Source: Thermosipho affectus (GTDB lineage Bacteria; Thermotogota; Thermotogae; Thermotogales; Fervidobacteriaceae). From it: 64,000 bases of DNA. Numbering within the stretch: the stretch's first letter is position 1; every line of letters begins with the position of its first letter. The notes beneath the pieces were generated by a model. It was not told the DNA's origin. It ran no database searches and saw nothing but the letters and a program-made list of their open reading frames with translations. The stretch is taken from assembly GCF_001990485.1 (NCBI RefSeq), contig NZ_LBFC01000015.1:36376-100375 (forward strand), written 5' to 3'. The translations under genes and the position numbers were made by a program. Below are positions 7,878 to 17,114 of this stretch, in pieces.

Positions 7878-8895
7878 TTTCTTTTAATTTTTGAACACTT
7901 TCTTTTTTTGAAACTATTATATACTCATCTGTTTCAATGACAACTAAATCTTCTACATCGTTTAATATGGTCTTCTTTTTACTCTTTACTATATTTCCCT
8001 TTGATCCAAAATAGTACATGTTTTCACCCACAACATTTCCACTTTCATCTTTTTTACTGTATCTTTCAACCGCAGTCCAACTTCCCACATCATCCCATCC
8101 AAATTCTGATGGAATTACGTAAATATTCTTTGCTTTTTCCATAATACCAAAATCAACGGAAATTTTATCCACTTTACCATAGAGTTTTCTTAGTTTATCT
8201 TTAAAATTCTCATCTTCAAAGACTTTACTTAATACATTATACGTATTCTGCAAAAATACCTTTGTATTTTTCAATATGGTATCTATTTTCCAAATAAAAA
8301 TCCCTGCATTCCAAAGATAATTGCCCTCTTCTATATATTTTTTTGCCGTTTCTTTATCTGGTTTTTCAACAAACCTATCTACCTTTAAAATAGTTTCATT
8401 AATCTTTAATTCTTTTCCTATAAATTTTATGTAGCCATATCCCGTTTCCGGTCTATTTGGTTTTATCCCTAAAGTAACTATGGCATCTTCATTTGAATCT
8501 ACAAATTCAAAGGCATGTGATAACGCTTTTTTAAAATCATCCACCCTTCTAACCAAATGATCAGCGGGAAAAACAGCAAGGTTGACATTCCCATAAATTT
8601 TTTTTATGTAAAAAGCAGACAACGCTATACAAGGCGCAGTATTTCTCCCTTCAGGTTCTATTATGATATTCCTTTCCGGTATATTTGGTAATTGTTCTCT
8701 TACAAGTTTCACATATCTTTCTCCAGTAACAATAAAAATTTGCTCATTTGGAATAAATCCTTCCAATCTTTCCACAGTCTGTTGGATCATAGTTTTTTTT
8801 CCAAAAAGGTTTATAAATTGTTTTGGTCTTTCATCTGTTGAATAAGGCCAAAATCTTTCTCCCTTTCCACCAGCCATTATAAGCGCACAATTCAA
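7855..8895 (-). CDS. manC: Mannose-1-phosphate guanylyltransferase
   Basis: 346 residues from a TTG start at 8895 with GGGGGTGA just upstream. An ATG thirty bases earlier has no ribosome site. The nucleotide loop MAGGKGERFWP (about 7-17) is the GDP-mannose pyrophosphorylase signature. RPKQF, FPADH, VEKPD, YLWNAGIFIW and the SVDFGIMEK region follow in normal order. It makes GDP-mannose from GTP and mannose-1-phosphate for surface glycans. There is no fused isomerase domain. It lies next to Wzz-like and SLBB export genes on the same strand, though separated by a terminator. Confidence 0.93.
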   Translation of the reverse strand: MNCALIMAGGKGERFWPYSTDERPKQFINLFGKKTMIQQTVERLEGFIPNEQIFIVTGERYVKLVREQLPNIPERNIIIEPEGRNTAPCIALSAFYIKKIYGNVNLAVFPADHLVRRVDDFKKALSHAFEFVDSNEDAIVTLGIKPNRPETGYGYIKFIGKELKINETILKVDRFVEKPDKETAKKYIEEGNYLWNAGIFIWKIDTILKNTKVFLQNTYNVLSKVFEDENFKDKLRKLYGKVDKISVDFGIMEKAKNIYVIPSEFGWDDVGSWTAVERYSKKDESGNVVGENMYYFGSKGNIVKSKKKTILNDVEDLVVIETDEYIIVSKKESVQKLKEIKSYLCK

Positions 8896-8957
8896 AATTT
8901 CACCCCCGAAAAATTTTTCAATCATTTATATTTTTCGCATTATTTATTTTATCACAC

Positions 8958-8987
8958 AAAAAAAGCCCGAAAATCGGGCTTATTTTT
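8958..8987. terminator. Intrinsic terminator downstream of the Wzz-like gene
   Basis: Stem AAGCCCGA / TCGGGCTT (8963-8970 with 8974-8981), loop AAA, with a T run on both strands. The minus-strand reading ends the SLBB-Wzz transcript. Confidence 0.88.
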
Positions 8988-10998
8988 ATTCACTGAGTAT
9001 TACATATTCCGTCTTTATTTCTTTTAACGCTTCCAAAAACCTTTCTTTCTCACTAACTTTTGATTTTAAAATAAGCAATGTTTCTTCACAAAGCTTCTTT
9101 AATAAAGGTATATTTGGAGAACTTGCTTCTGGAAGATTTATAACTATATAATCAAAGGTTTCTTTAAATTTCTCAATTAAACTTTCAAACTCTTTTGATA
9201 ACAAAATATCATTTACATTTTCTTTTCCCTTTATAAGCAAATAAAGATTTTTTTCTACATTTTGAATATTCTCCGGAGCTTTCATGTATTCAACTAAACT
9301 CTTTCCACTATTTATATCAAACACTTTGAACATGGTATTTGAAAAATCCAAAATTAAAGTCTTTTTGGAATTTTTCGATAAAAATCCCGCAATATTTGCA
9401 ACGAATATATCTTTTTCCTCAAAAGTTCCAGATGATGTAACCCCAAAAACTTTAGGATTACTCTCACTAATTAGTTTCATACCAATTTTTTCAATCACAT
9501 TGGTGTACCTAGAACCAGGCGCTTTAAAGACTGAAAGTTTCACATCTGGTTTTTCTAAAAGAACGGGAGTTTTTCCTATTAATTTTTCTACATCAAACCA
9601 ATCTCTTACCTTCTTATCAGAAGATTCTACGATAAAGACGAACAATATTCCTAGAAAAATTCCTAAAACTCCACCAATAGCTAAAGTTAACTTTTTATTT
9701 GGTTTTACAGGATTATCCGGTATAAATGGTTCATCTACCACCACAGGTGCACTAAAATTAAAACCCGCGGTTGACAGCTTCAACTCTTCTAATTTTGTCT
9801 TTAAGAGTACGTATGCATTCTGTTTTAATTGATAGTCCCTTTGAAGATTTATATACTCAACTTCTATATCCGGTAAACCCTTTAAACGATTCTCCAAATC
9901 CGCTCGCAATTTCTCAAGTGCTTTTAAACTTGCTTTTGAAACTTCTAGCATAGATTGCGTCTCGATTAATTGCGTATAAACAGTTGAAAGTACCGGATCA
10001 TCTGCATTGAAACTACTTTTTACTATACTATAAATTTCTTCTCTTATCCTTTTTTCAACTTCCTTTATTCTTGCTTCTAATTCCTTAATTTCAACCGAAT
10101 CTGGTGAGTATCTTTGGAGCATCCCTTGATACTCAACTTGATATTCAACAAGTTTTTCCCTCAAACTCGATATTACTGGACTATTTGGAATATAATCAAG
10201 TTTACTTATAAGTCCCTTAAAGTGAGAAATAGCCCCCTTTAAACTTTCCAGTTTTACACTCAAGGACTTGTACTCAAGTTGCATAGAGTAGTATTTACTT
10301 TCCAACTCTGAAAAACTCTCTATTAAAAGTTCTGCTTCTTTTGATGGTAATATGGACTTTTGTTTCTTAAATTCTTTTAATCTATTTTCTATTTCCTCTA
10401 GTTCTTTTTCCGTCTCTGGAAGTTGTTTTTCAATAAACTCTACCATATATTCATCCTGGTCTTTATTTAATTCTTTGGAAACTTCAGTATACGCATCAAG
10501 TATTGCCTTTGAAAGTTTGTATGCAAGCTCTTTATCATCAAGATTTACTTTAATTTCAATAAAAGATGTATCTTTTACCATTTCCACAGAAACAATGTCT
10601 TCTTGTAACTTGTGGATAACAGAATTTAAAGTTAACCTTTCTCTTTCATCTTCATCTTTAATCTTATTTTTAAAATAATCCATCAAATTTAACTCTTTAA
10701 TAACCTTTTCAAGTGTTTTCCTACTCTTTATCAATTCCATTTCATCTGAAACCCCAGGTGCCGTTGTACCACCACCAAGTATCAAAGCCGCAGCACCACT
10801 AAGCGATGAAAAGGATGGAGCTGAACTTTTTGCAGGAATTTTTATCTTTACACTAACTTCATAAATTGGAGTTGCAAAAAATAAATAAACACCTGTTGCA
10901 ATCACGGTTAAAATGAATATAGTCCAAAACCAAAATTGTCTTTTTTTAAATATATGCAAAATATCGGACAATGTAAGTTCTTCTACTTGATTTTCCAT
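8986..10998 (-). CDS. Wzz/GumC-type polysaccharide co-polymerase with degenerate tyrosine-kinase domain
   Basis: 670 residues. A cytoplasmic start and first membrane helix (about 22-42) lead into a long periplasmic region with coiled coils (about 110-420), then a second helix (about 436-459). The C-terminal 210 residues align in layout with BY-kinase domains, but the Walker A position reads VTSSGTFEEKD (about 520-530) without GK(S/T), and the A' motif is reduced to LILDFS. It therefore probably sets polymer length or bridges the export machinery without phosphorylating. It is transcribed with the SLBB export gene 13 bases upstream. Confidence 0.82.
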   Translation of the reverse strand: MENQVEELTLSDILHIFKKRQFWFWTIFILTVIATGVYLFFATPIYEVSVKIKIPAKSSAPSFSSLSGAAALILGGGTTAPGVSDEMELIKSRKTLEKVIKELNLMDYFKNKIKDEDERERLTLNSVIHKLQEDIVSVEMVKDTSFIEIKVNLDDKELAYKLSKAILDAYTEVSKELNKDQDEYMVEFIEKQLPETEKELEEIENRLKEFKKQKSILPSKEAELLIESFSELESKYYSMQLEYKSLSVKLESLKGAISHFKGLISKLDYIPNSPVISSLREKLVEYQVEYQGMLQRYSPDSVEIKELEARIKEVEKRIREEIYSIVKSSFNADDPVLSTVYTQLIETQSMLEVSKASLKALEKLRADLENRLKGLPDIEVEYINLQRDYQLKQNAYVLLKTKLEELKLSTAGFNFSAPVVVDEPFIPDNPVKPNKKLTLAIGGVLGIFLGILFVFIVESSDKKVRDWFDVEKLIGKTPVLLEKPDVKLSVFKAPGSRYTNVIEKIGMKLISESNPKVFGVTSSGTFEEKDIFVANIAGFLSKNSKKTLILDFSNTMFKVFDINSGKSLVEYMKAPENIQNVEKNLYLLIKGKENVNDILLSKEFESLIEKFKETFDYIVINLPEASSPNIPLLKKLCEETLLILKSKVSEKERFLEALKEIKTEYVILSE

Positions 10999-11011
10999 GC
11001 TCTATCCTCCC

Positions 11012-13474
11012 TTATTTTATCGTTTTAATGTTGTTGTATAGTCCTATAAGGTTATTTATAACAGGAACCCATTCAAGTGCTGTTTTAAACGGATCAGATG
11101 GTACATAAACCACATCTCCTGGTTCAACCTTTGGAACACTTCCATTTTTCTTTATTGCATCGTTTAAGTTTACCTTTATTGCCGTACCATTTACTCCTCC
11201 TTTGTACAAGAACACAGATGATGGTGCAGCATTATCAGTAAAGTATCCCGCACGTATAACGGCTTCTAAAACATCCATTCCATCATTTAAGGAAATTACC
11301 CCAGGATTTTTCACTTCTCCCAAAACGTATGCAATATTTTGTGGGGCATCAACTATCTTCACAACATCTCCTGGTTTTACAACGTATCCCAATGCCTTTT
11401 CCACATCGTTTACATCAATTGAAACATCTTTATTTAAAATCTTTATCAATCTAAAGTTTTTATTCACATTAAAGTTCGAAATTAATTCATACAAAGTAAT
11501 AGGTTTTTCAGCATAAAACATGTTTGGTTTTCCATTCTCATCAATTACGTAAATATAATTTTCCGTGTCTTTTTCAAATAAAACCGTTGCACCACTTTTT
11601 AATTTCATATTTTCATCCCATTTCACAGTAGTTGCCTCATTATCAAATAAAATCGTAATTTTCTTGCTAATTCCCTCTTCTATTCCTCCTAATTTTGCCA
11701 ACAAAGTTTTTAAATCAAATTCCTCACTACTATTGAATTTTACAATTCCATCTTTTTTACCATATCCAAACACATAAACATGTCCTATTTCTTTTTCGGT
11801 CACAAAGACAAAATCTCCGTTTTCTAACTCAATATTCTTTTTACCTTCATATACATCCCTTGCATCTACCTCTGCAAAAACTTTATTTTTTCTAACAACA
11901 TAAACTTTATCAGAAATAAAGTATAAATTTGGTCCTAAATAAAGACCTCCTAATTTACCAAAAAGGGTATTTAAATCTGAAGATTCCGTGTAATCTATTT
12001 TAACTGTTCCATTATTTCTTATATACCCCATCGCTGTGACGTATATTGGTTTTTTCAAAATAACGTTTAATATTGCACCGCTCTCTATTACTTCATCTTT
12101 ACTAGTATCCAAAATTTTTCCATTTAATTTTATTTTCTCAATTCTTTTTAAATCAGAAACACCTGCTTTTGCTAAAACCTTGTGGAGGGTAATCTTTTCA
12201 GAATACGGAAATACAACATATCTTGAAACATCTCCTACAAGATAAACGGCATTCTCCGCCAAAGATTTTATAACAACTGTATCGTTTCTCTCTAAAACCT
12301 TATCAATCTTATTTAAAATTAAATCCTCTATTTTGTATTCTTTATCTCCAACAACGTAAATGTCTAAAATACTTTCCATATTATCTATTCCCAATTTTTT
12401 TACCAAATAAGATAAAGTTCTTGGTTCTTTAGAAGTTAAAGTAATTACTCCTCCCTTATACCCCACAACGTTAACCGTAAAAGGGGCATATATTAAATCT
12501 ACTACATCTCCGCAGCTTAAACTTATTTTATCTATATCATCACTTAACTTTACCTTAATTTTCCCGTTTATGATTGCAAAACCATCGTTTATCAATTCTT
12601 GTCTATCTATTCTAGTAGGCTTTTTTGCAAGTAACATCTTTAGTGTTTTTGGCTCGTCTGGTAAAAATTCAATCTTTTGTCCTTCTGAATAAACATAAAA
12701 TTCTGAGTATGTCTTTATATTGACAACTGCACCCCTTTTAAGGGATAAATCTTTTTCTAATATATCTGGTGGATAAATTCTAGAAATTTCATCTTCAATA
12801 ACCTCAACTTCTTTTATGTACTTCTTTTTTTCATCGATTACTCCACCCGCCTTTGCAATTAAAAGGGACAAAGTGATATCCTCTGTATCTGAAAAAGAAA
12901 ATTCTCCAGGTTCTTTTACAGGCCCAACGATATAAGCCACTTTACTCTTTTGTTTCGGGATATATATGATATCCCCTTCTTTTAGTAATACATCTACATC
13001 AAAGTTTGCACCATTGTAATAAGATTCAAGATCCACATTAAAAATTTCTTTTCCCCTTTTTATCTTTACATTTGAGAAATCAACACTGGTATTTGTAGAT
13101 AAATTCAAAAATGAAACAAGTTTTGAAATGGTCATTTCAGGATCAATCGAAATATCAAATGCAACGTTTAACGCACCTTGTACGTAAACATACATAGGTG
13201 CGTATTTTTCTATATATACCGATACTATTGGATTTTTTATAATTTTTTTTATGGAATCCTTTATAATCTCTGCTATTTCATTAGTGGTTTTTCCCACAAC
13301 ATTTACCTGTCCAACAAATGGATATGAAATAGTTCCATCAACAGAAACAGTAACCTGCATTGGAAATTCTGGATGTTCAAAAACAGCTATATTTAAAACA
13401 TCTCCTGGTCTTACAGTATAGGCTAAAACAAAAATACTAGCTATAACTATAGCTAAAATTAATAATTTTTTCAT
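11012..13474 (-). CDS. Polysaccharide export protein with multiple SLBB domains (Wza-like)
   Basis: 820 residues from ATG 13474, preceded by GGGAGGG. A signal peptide (about 1-20) is followed by the Poly_export motif YTVRPGDVLNIAVFEHPEF and then by about eight repeated SLBB-like units with recurring Y-V-x-G...P...T-L-x-x-L-L-A-K-A-G patterns. The last includes AYVLGEVKNPGVISL. It is more than twice the length of Wza (about 380) because of the repeated SLBB units. No lipobox Cys is seen. It would form the periplasmic/outer channel for exopolysaccharide made with GDP-mannose. Confidence 0.87.
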   Translation of the reverse strand: MKKLLILAIVIASIFVLAYTVRPGDVLNIAVFEHPEFPMQVTVSVDGTISYPFVGQVNVVGKTTNEIAEIIKDSIKKIIKNPIVSVYIEKYAPMYVYVQGALNVAFDISIDPEMTISKLVSFLNLSTNTSVDFSNVKIKRGKEIFNVDLESYYNGANFDVDVLLKEGDIIYIPKQKSKVAYIVGPVKEPGEFSFSDTEDITLSLLIAKAGGVIDEKKKYIKEVEVIEDEISRIYPPDILEKDLSLKRGAVVNIKTYSEFYVYSEGQKIEFLPDEPKTLKMLLAKKPTRIDRQELINDGFAIINGKIKVKLSDDIDKISLSCGDVVDLIYAPFTVNVVGYKGGVITLTSKEPRTLSYLVKKLGIDNMESILDIYVVGDKEYKIEDLILNKIDKVLERNDTVVIKSLAENAVYLVGDVSRYVVFPYSEKITLHKVLAKAGVSDLKRIEKIKLNGKILDTSKDEVIESGAILNVILKKPIYVTAMGYIRNNGTVKIDYTESSDLNTLFGKLGGLYLGPNLYFISDKVYVVRKNKVFAEVDARDVYEGKKNIELENGDFVFVTEKEIGHVYVFGYGKKDGIVKFNSSEEFDLKTLLAKLGGIEEGISKKITILFDNEATTVKWDENMKLKSGATVLFEKDTENYIYVIDENGKPNMFYAEKPITLYELISNFNVNKNFRLIKILNKDVSIDVNDVEKALGYVVKPGDVVKIVDAPQNIAYVLGEVKNPGVISLNDGMDVLEAVIRAGYFTDNAAPSSVFLYKGGVNGTAIKVNLNDAIKKNGSVPKVEPGDVVYVPSDPFKTALEWVPVINNLIGLYNNIKTIK

Positions 13475-13548
13475 ATATTTCCCTCCCAGACATTTTTTCA
13501 AGTTATATTTTATCATAGATGATATAATTTTTTAAGGGGGTGAATACT

Positions 13549-14421
13549 TTGGATTTACTTTACTTTAAATCAAAAAAAATATTACACACTACACACAAAA
13601 TGGCAGACTGTGATGGAATTGCATCTGTATACTGGGGGTTAAAAGTATTTGGCGGCACCTATTACATTCCACCATATGAATTACGCAGCGCATATGGACT
13701 GTTAAAATATCTAAACCTTTCTTTTACCCACCCAAATGATTTTGATTACATCTTTGTATACGACACAGATAAAAGAGAAGACTTAGATATAAATCTTTCA
13801 AAACCTTATGTTATATTTGATCACCACAACAAAAGAGACCGTAAATTTTTTCAAAACGCACTCTTTAGTTATTCGATTACCTCCAGTGCAAATGTTATAA
13901 ATCTGTACAACCTTTCTATAGAACTTGGAATAGAACTAGATGAAACCACACTCTTTTCTTTTGCAATTGCACTCTATACGGACACCGCAATGTTCAGAAC
14001 TGCAAGAAAAAACGAATTTTTGTACTTTTCAAAATTTTTGGGAAACAAAAAATTTGAAGATATATACAAAATAATATATCAAAAAGAAATTTCACAAGAA
14101 AATTTTATATCCTCCATTAAAAATGCAAAATTTTTAAACAAAAACAACTTAAAAATATGCATCACACAATTTAAAACACACGATGAATTTTACGCATTTA
14201 TAGATGGACTTTTTAACGTTTTAAACCTTGATATATTACTAGCGCTCCTTCCAGAAGGATTAAGAATCCATCTAAAAAAGAAACACGTACAAAAGATATA
14301 CCATGCCCTTTTCGTACCCATTCAAAAGGAGTATAATATAAGAAGATATCAAGGAATCTGGTTGAATTTTTACGATTACAACTTACTTTTAAACGCACTA
14401 GATAACTACAAGGGAGGGTAA
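13549..14421 (+). CDS. DHH-family phosphoesterase-like protein
   Basis: About 290 residues from TTG 13549, eight bases after AAGGGGG. A GTG inside that site is the alternative. Motifs of the DHH superfamily are visible: HKMADCDGIAS (motif I, metal binding), VYDTDKRED (motif II) and FDHHNKRD (the DHH motif). A C-terminal DHHA1-like glycine-rich region is not obvious, so it may be a diverged nanoRNase or c-di-AMP/oligonucleotide phosphodiesterase, or a structural relative. It is translationally close to the PHP gene three bases downstream, which suggests joint nucleotide metabolism. Confidence 0.72.
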   Translation: MDLLYFKSKKILHTTHKMADCDGIASVYWGLKVFGGTYYIPPYELRSAYGLLKYLNLSFTHPNDFDYIFVYDTDKREDLDINLSKPYVIFDHHNKRDRKFFQNALFSYSITSSANVINLYNLSIELGIELDETTLFSFAIALYTDTAMFRTARKNEFLYFSKFLGNKKFEDIYKIIYQKEISQENFISSIKNAKFLNKNNLKICITQFKTHDEFYAFIDGLFNVLNLDILLALLPEGLRIHLKKKHVQKIYHALFVPIQKEYNIRRYQGIWLNFYDYNLLLNALDNYKGG

Positions 14422-14424
14422 ATT

Positions 14425-15228
14425 TTGTTAGTAGATTTTCACATGCATACCACTGCATCTGATGGTACATTTTCTCCAGAATCTCTAGTCAAAATTGTAG
14501 AAGAAAGAGACATAGAATATTTTTCCATAACAGATCACGACACCATTGACGGTATTAAAAAAATCTCCAAAGAAAATTTTGTTCCAGGTTTGGAAATAAG
14601 TGTAGAATACCAATCCACCCTTCACATTTTAGGATATGGAATAGATTTGAATAACAAAAAATTAATCGATACCCTTGAAATGTTAAAAAAGTATCGATTA
14701 GAAAGGAATAAAATTATAATTGAAAAAATGCAAAAAATGGGTTTTAATATAACCTTTGAAGAAGCATTAAAAGAAGCAAAGGGAACTCTTATTGGAAGGC
14801 CACATTTTGCAAGCCTTATGGTAAAAAAAGGATATGTCAACAGTCTAAAAGAAGCTTTTGAAAAATATCTAAAAAAAGGTAAACCACTCTACGAAAATAA
14901 AAAACGCTTAAATATAGATGAGGCTATCAAAATAATAAAAGAAGCAAAGGGAATAGCAATACTTGCACATCCATATCAAACTACAACAGATAATGAGAAA
15001 TTAGAATCTTTAATTAAAAAACTCGTTTCTTTAGGACTAGATGGATTAGAAGTATACTATTCAAAACACACAAACATCATGATCCAAACATACGAAAAAC
15101 TCTCTCAAAAATATGGCCTTGTAAAAACTGCTGGATCAGATTTTCACGGAAAAAACACGCCGGATATTCACCCCGGTATAGATGTAAAATTAAAAGACAT
15201 AGAAACATTTATCAGTCGTGTTTTTTAA
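14425..15228 (+). CDS. PHP-domain phosphoesterase (TrpH/RNase AM-like)
   Basis: 267 residues from a TTG start behind GGGAGGG. The PHP metal motifs are present: DFHMHTTASDGT at the N-terminus, ITDHDTIDGI, GLEIS, ILAHPYQT and GSDFHGK. This arrangement matches the TrpH/YciV group, which hydrolyses 3',5'-nucleotide bisphosphates or RNA 5' ends. The gene follows the DHH gene after three bases, so a shared transcript is likely. Polymerase- or histidinol-phosphatase-type PHP proteins are less likely by size and motif spacing. Confidence 0.85.
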   Translation: MLVDFHMHTTASDGTFSPESLVKIVEERDIEYFSITDHDTIDGIKKISKENFVPGLEISVEYQSTLHILGYGIDLNNKKLIDTLEMLKKYRLERNKIIIEKMQKMGFNITFEEALKEAKGTLIGRPHFASLMVKKGYVNSLKEAFEKYLKKGKPLYENKKRLNIDEAIKIIKEAKGIAILAHPYQTTTDNEKLESLIKKLVSLGLDGLEVYYSKHTNIMIQTYEKLSQKYGLVKTAGSDFHGKNTPDIHPGIDVKLKDIETFISRVF

Positions 15229-15230
15229 TA

Positions 15231-15259
15231 TTGAAATTTTTAAAAATATGTTATATAAT
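15231..15259 (+). promoter_or_regulatory. Promoter of the murE operon
   Basis: -35 TTGAAA (15231-15236), a 17-base spacer and -10 TATAAT (15254-15259), just after the PHP stop. The murE start is about 35 bases downstream. Confidence 0.8.
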
Positions 15260-15294
15260 TTTTACAAGAACCCTTATCAAGGGAGTGATTTTTT

Positions 15295-16770
15295 TTGAAA
15301 ATAAAAGAGATTTTAAAAGCCTTAAGTTCTGTCGTTTTAAAAGTTAATTGCGATGAAGAAATGGAATTTGATTATATTTCGTCAAATTCAAAAGATATTA
15401 AAGAAAACTCACTCTTTATTTGTAGAAAAGGATTTAACTTTGATTCTCACAAATTAGTAGATGACATCTCAGAAAAAGGGGCAAAGGTTTTCGTTGTTGA
15501 AGAAGAGATAAAAGACTATCCTTATATTTTAGTTGTTGATTCAAGAATAGCAGAATCGATAATCTCAGATATTTTTTTCAACAAGCCATATGAAAAATTA
15601 ATAACTTTTGGAGTGACCGGCACTAATGGTAAAACAACAACTGTACATCTATTTCACCACATAATGCATGAACTTGGTATAAAAGGAAGTATAAGTGGTA
15701 CCGTCATGAACGATATTATGGGAGACAAATTTTACCATCATAACACCACACCGGGGGCTATCGAAATAACGAAAAATATGTACAAAACCGTCCGTGAAAA
15801 CGGAAAGTACTATGCAATGGAGGTTTCTTCTCATGCTCTTTCACAATACAGAGTGGAAAGTATAAAGTATGATATAGTGGGAATTACAAATATAACAAGG
15901 GATCATCTTGACTTTCACCAAACATTTGAAAATTACAAAAAGGCAAAACTACATATATTAAACCTTTTAAAACCTAATGGCATTGCAGTTATAAACCATA
16001 AATTATTAAAAGATATACCAAATAAAAACATTAAAATTATCACTTTTGGCATCGATAACGACTCAGATTATGTAATTCACGAAATAAATTCAAACTGGTC
16101 TGGGATTTACTTTAGATTAGAAACACCTTATGGAGAAAAAAAAGTAGCATCACAACTCTTAGGAGATTTTAATGCATTTAACATAACACTTGTGATTGCA
16201 GCTCTATCTGAAATAGGTTATGACATAGATGAAGTAATATCCTCCATTTCCACATTTAGAGGTGTAGACGGACGCCTTGAAGTAATCTCAGAAGCAAAAA
16301 AATTGGGAATAGAAATTATAATAGATTTTGCACATACCCCTGATGCCTTGGAAAAAGTCATATTATCACTTAGAAAAATTACCAAAGGAAGAATTATAAC
16401 GGTATTTGGCGCAGGAGGACAATCCGATATTGGAAAAAGACCTATTATGGGAAAGATAGTCTCAAAATATTCAGATATTTCCATAATCACCACAGATGAT
16501 CCACGTGGAGAAGATCCAGAAGAAATTATAAAAGACATTGAAATGGGAATTGTTCCTGGAAGTTTAAGCCTATCAATAATCGATAGAAAAGAAGCAATTG
16601 ATACGGCAATCACACTCGCAAATAGGGGAGATGTAATTTTAATTGCAGGGCGTGGTCACGAACCATATCAAGTATTCAACGAAAATTATAAAGTACCGTT
16701 TAAAGACAGGGATGTTACAATAGATATTATCTATAAAAAGATCAACAAAGGGGAAAAGACATTCAAATGA
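15295..16770 (+). CDS. murE: UDP-MurNAc-L-Ala-D-Glu:amino acid ligase
   Basis: 491 residues from TTG behind AAGGGAGTGA. The ATP loop GTNGKTTT is at about 109-116, the carbamylated-Lys region YAMEVSSHALSQYR and the HTPDALE motif follow. The amino-acid selectivity motif reads DDPR (about 401-404) where meso-DAP enzymes have DNPR. That agrees with a lysine-adding MurE, as characterised in Thermotoga, so the peptidoglycan is probably Lys-type (inference from family knowledge). It heads a cell-wall operon with mraY. Confidence 0.95.
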   Translation: MKIKEILKALSSVVLKVNCDEEMEFDYISSNSKDIKENSLFICRKGFNFDSHKLVDDISEKGAKVFVVEEEIKDYPYILVVDSRIAESIISDIFFNKPYEKLITFGVTGTNGKTTTVHLFHHIMHELGIKGSISGTVMNDIMGDKFYHHNTTPGAIEITKNMYKTVRENGKYYAMEVSSHALSQYRVESIKYDIVGITNITRDHLDFHQTFENYKKAKLHILNLLKPNGIAVINHKLLKDIPNKNIKIITFGIDNDSDYVIHEINSNWSGIYFRLETPYGEKKVASQLLGDFNAFNITLVIAALSEIGYDIDEVISSISTFRGVDGRLEVISEAKKLGIEIIIDFAHTPDALEKVILSLRKITKGRIITVFGAGGQSDIGKRPIMGKIVSKYSDISIITTDDPRGEDPEEIIKDIEMGIVPGSLSLSIIDRKEAIDTAITLANRGDVILIAGRGHEPYQVFNENYKVPFKDRDVTIDIIYKKINKGEKTFK

Positions 16771-17114
16771 TTTGCTTAAAAAACGTAAATATATCACTTT
16801 TAAAAAACTTTTTAGGAATAGATGTAGAAATTGTAAAGAAAGACAATAAATCATTTATCAACATTCCCGTGGATTGTACTATAGAAAAAGACGGAAAGAT
16901 TATAAAAATTAAACTAGATAAAGAATACAAGATATCCATCACAGATGGCGATTATTTTGTTATAGATTACAAATCTTCAAAAGATTTTCACAGATATTTG
17001 TTAAATCTAAATGGGGAAAAAGGCATCTTTATATTCAAAAAATGCCTTAATACAGAAGAGTTACTCCACTTTATGCTATCCATATTTTTTATAGAAAAAC
17101 TCATAGAGGAGTGA
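16767..17114 (+). CDS. Small uncharacterised protein between murE and mraY
   Basis: 115 residues, starting with an ATGA overlap with murE and ending with an overlap of four bases with mraY, so it is surely translated. I recognise no family. The sequence alternates charged strands (KDGKIIKIKLDKEYK, DGDYFVIDYK) and ends in a hydrophobic helix (FMLSIFFIEKLIEE). No membrane signal is certain. It sits exactly where murF would be expected in a dcw cluster but is far too short to be a ligase and has no P-loop. Confidence 0.75.
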   Translation: MICLKNVNISLLKNFLGIDVEIVKKDNKSFINIPVDCTIEKDGKIIKIKLDKEYKISITDGDYFVIDYKSSKDFHRYLLNLNGEKGIFIFKKCLNTEELLHFMLSIFFIEKLIEE

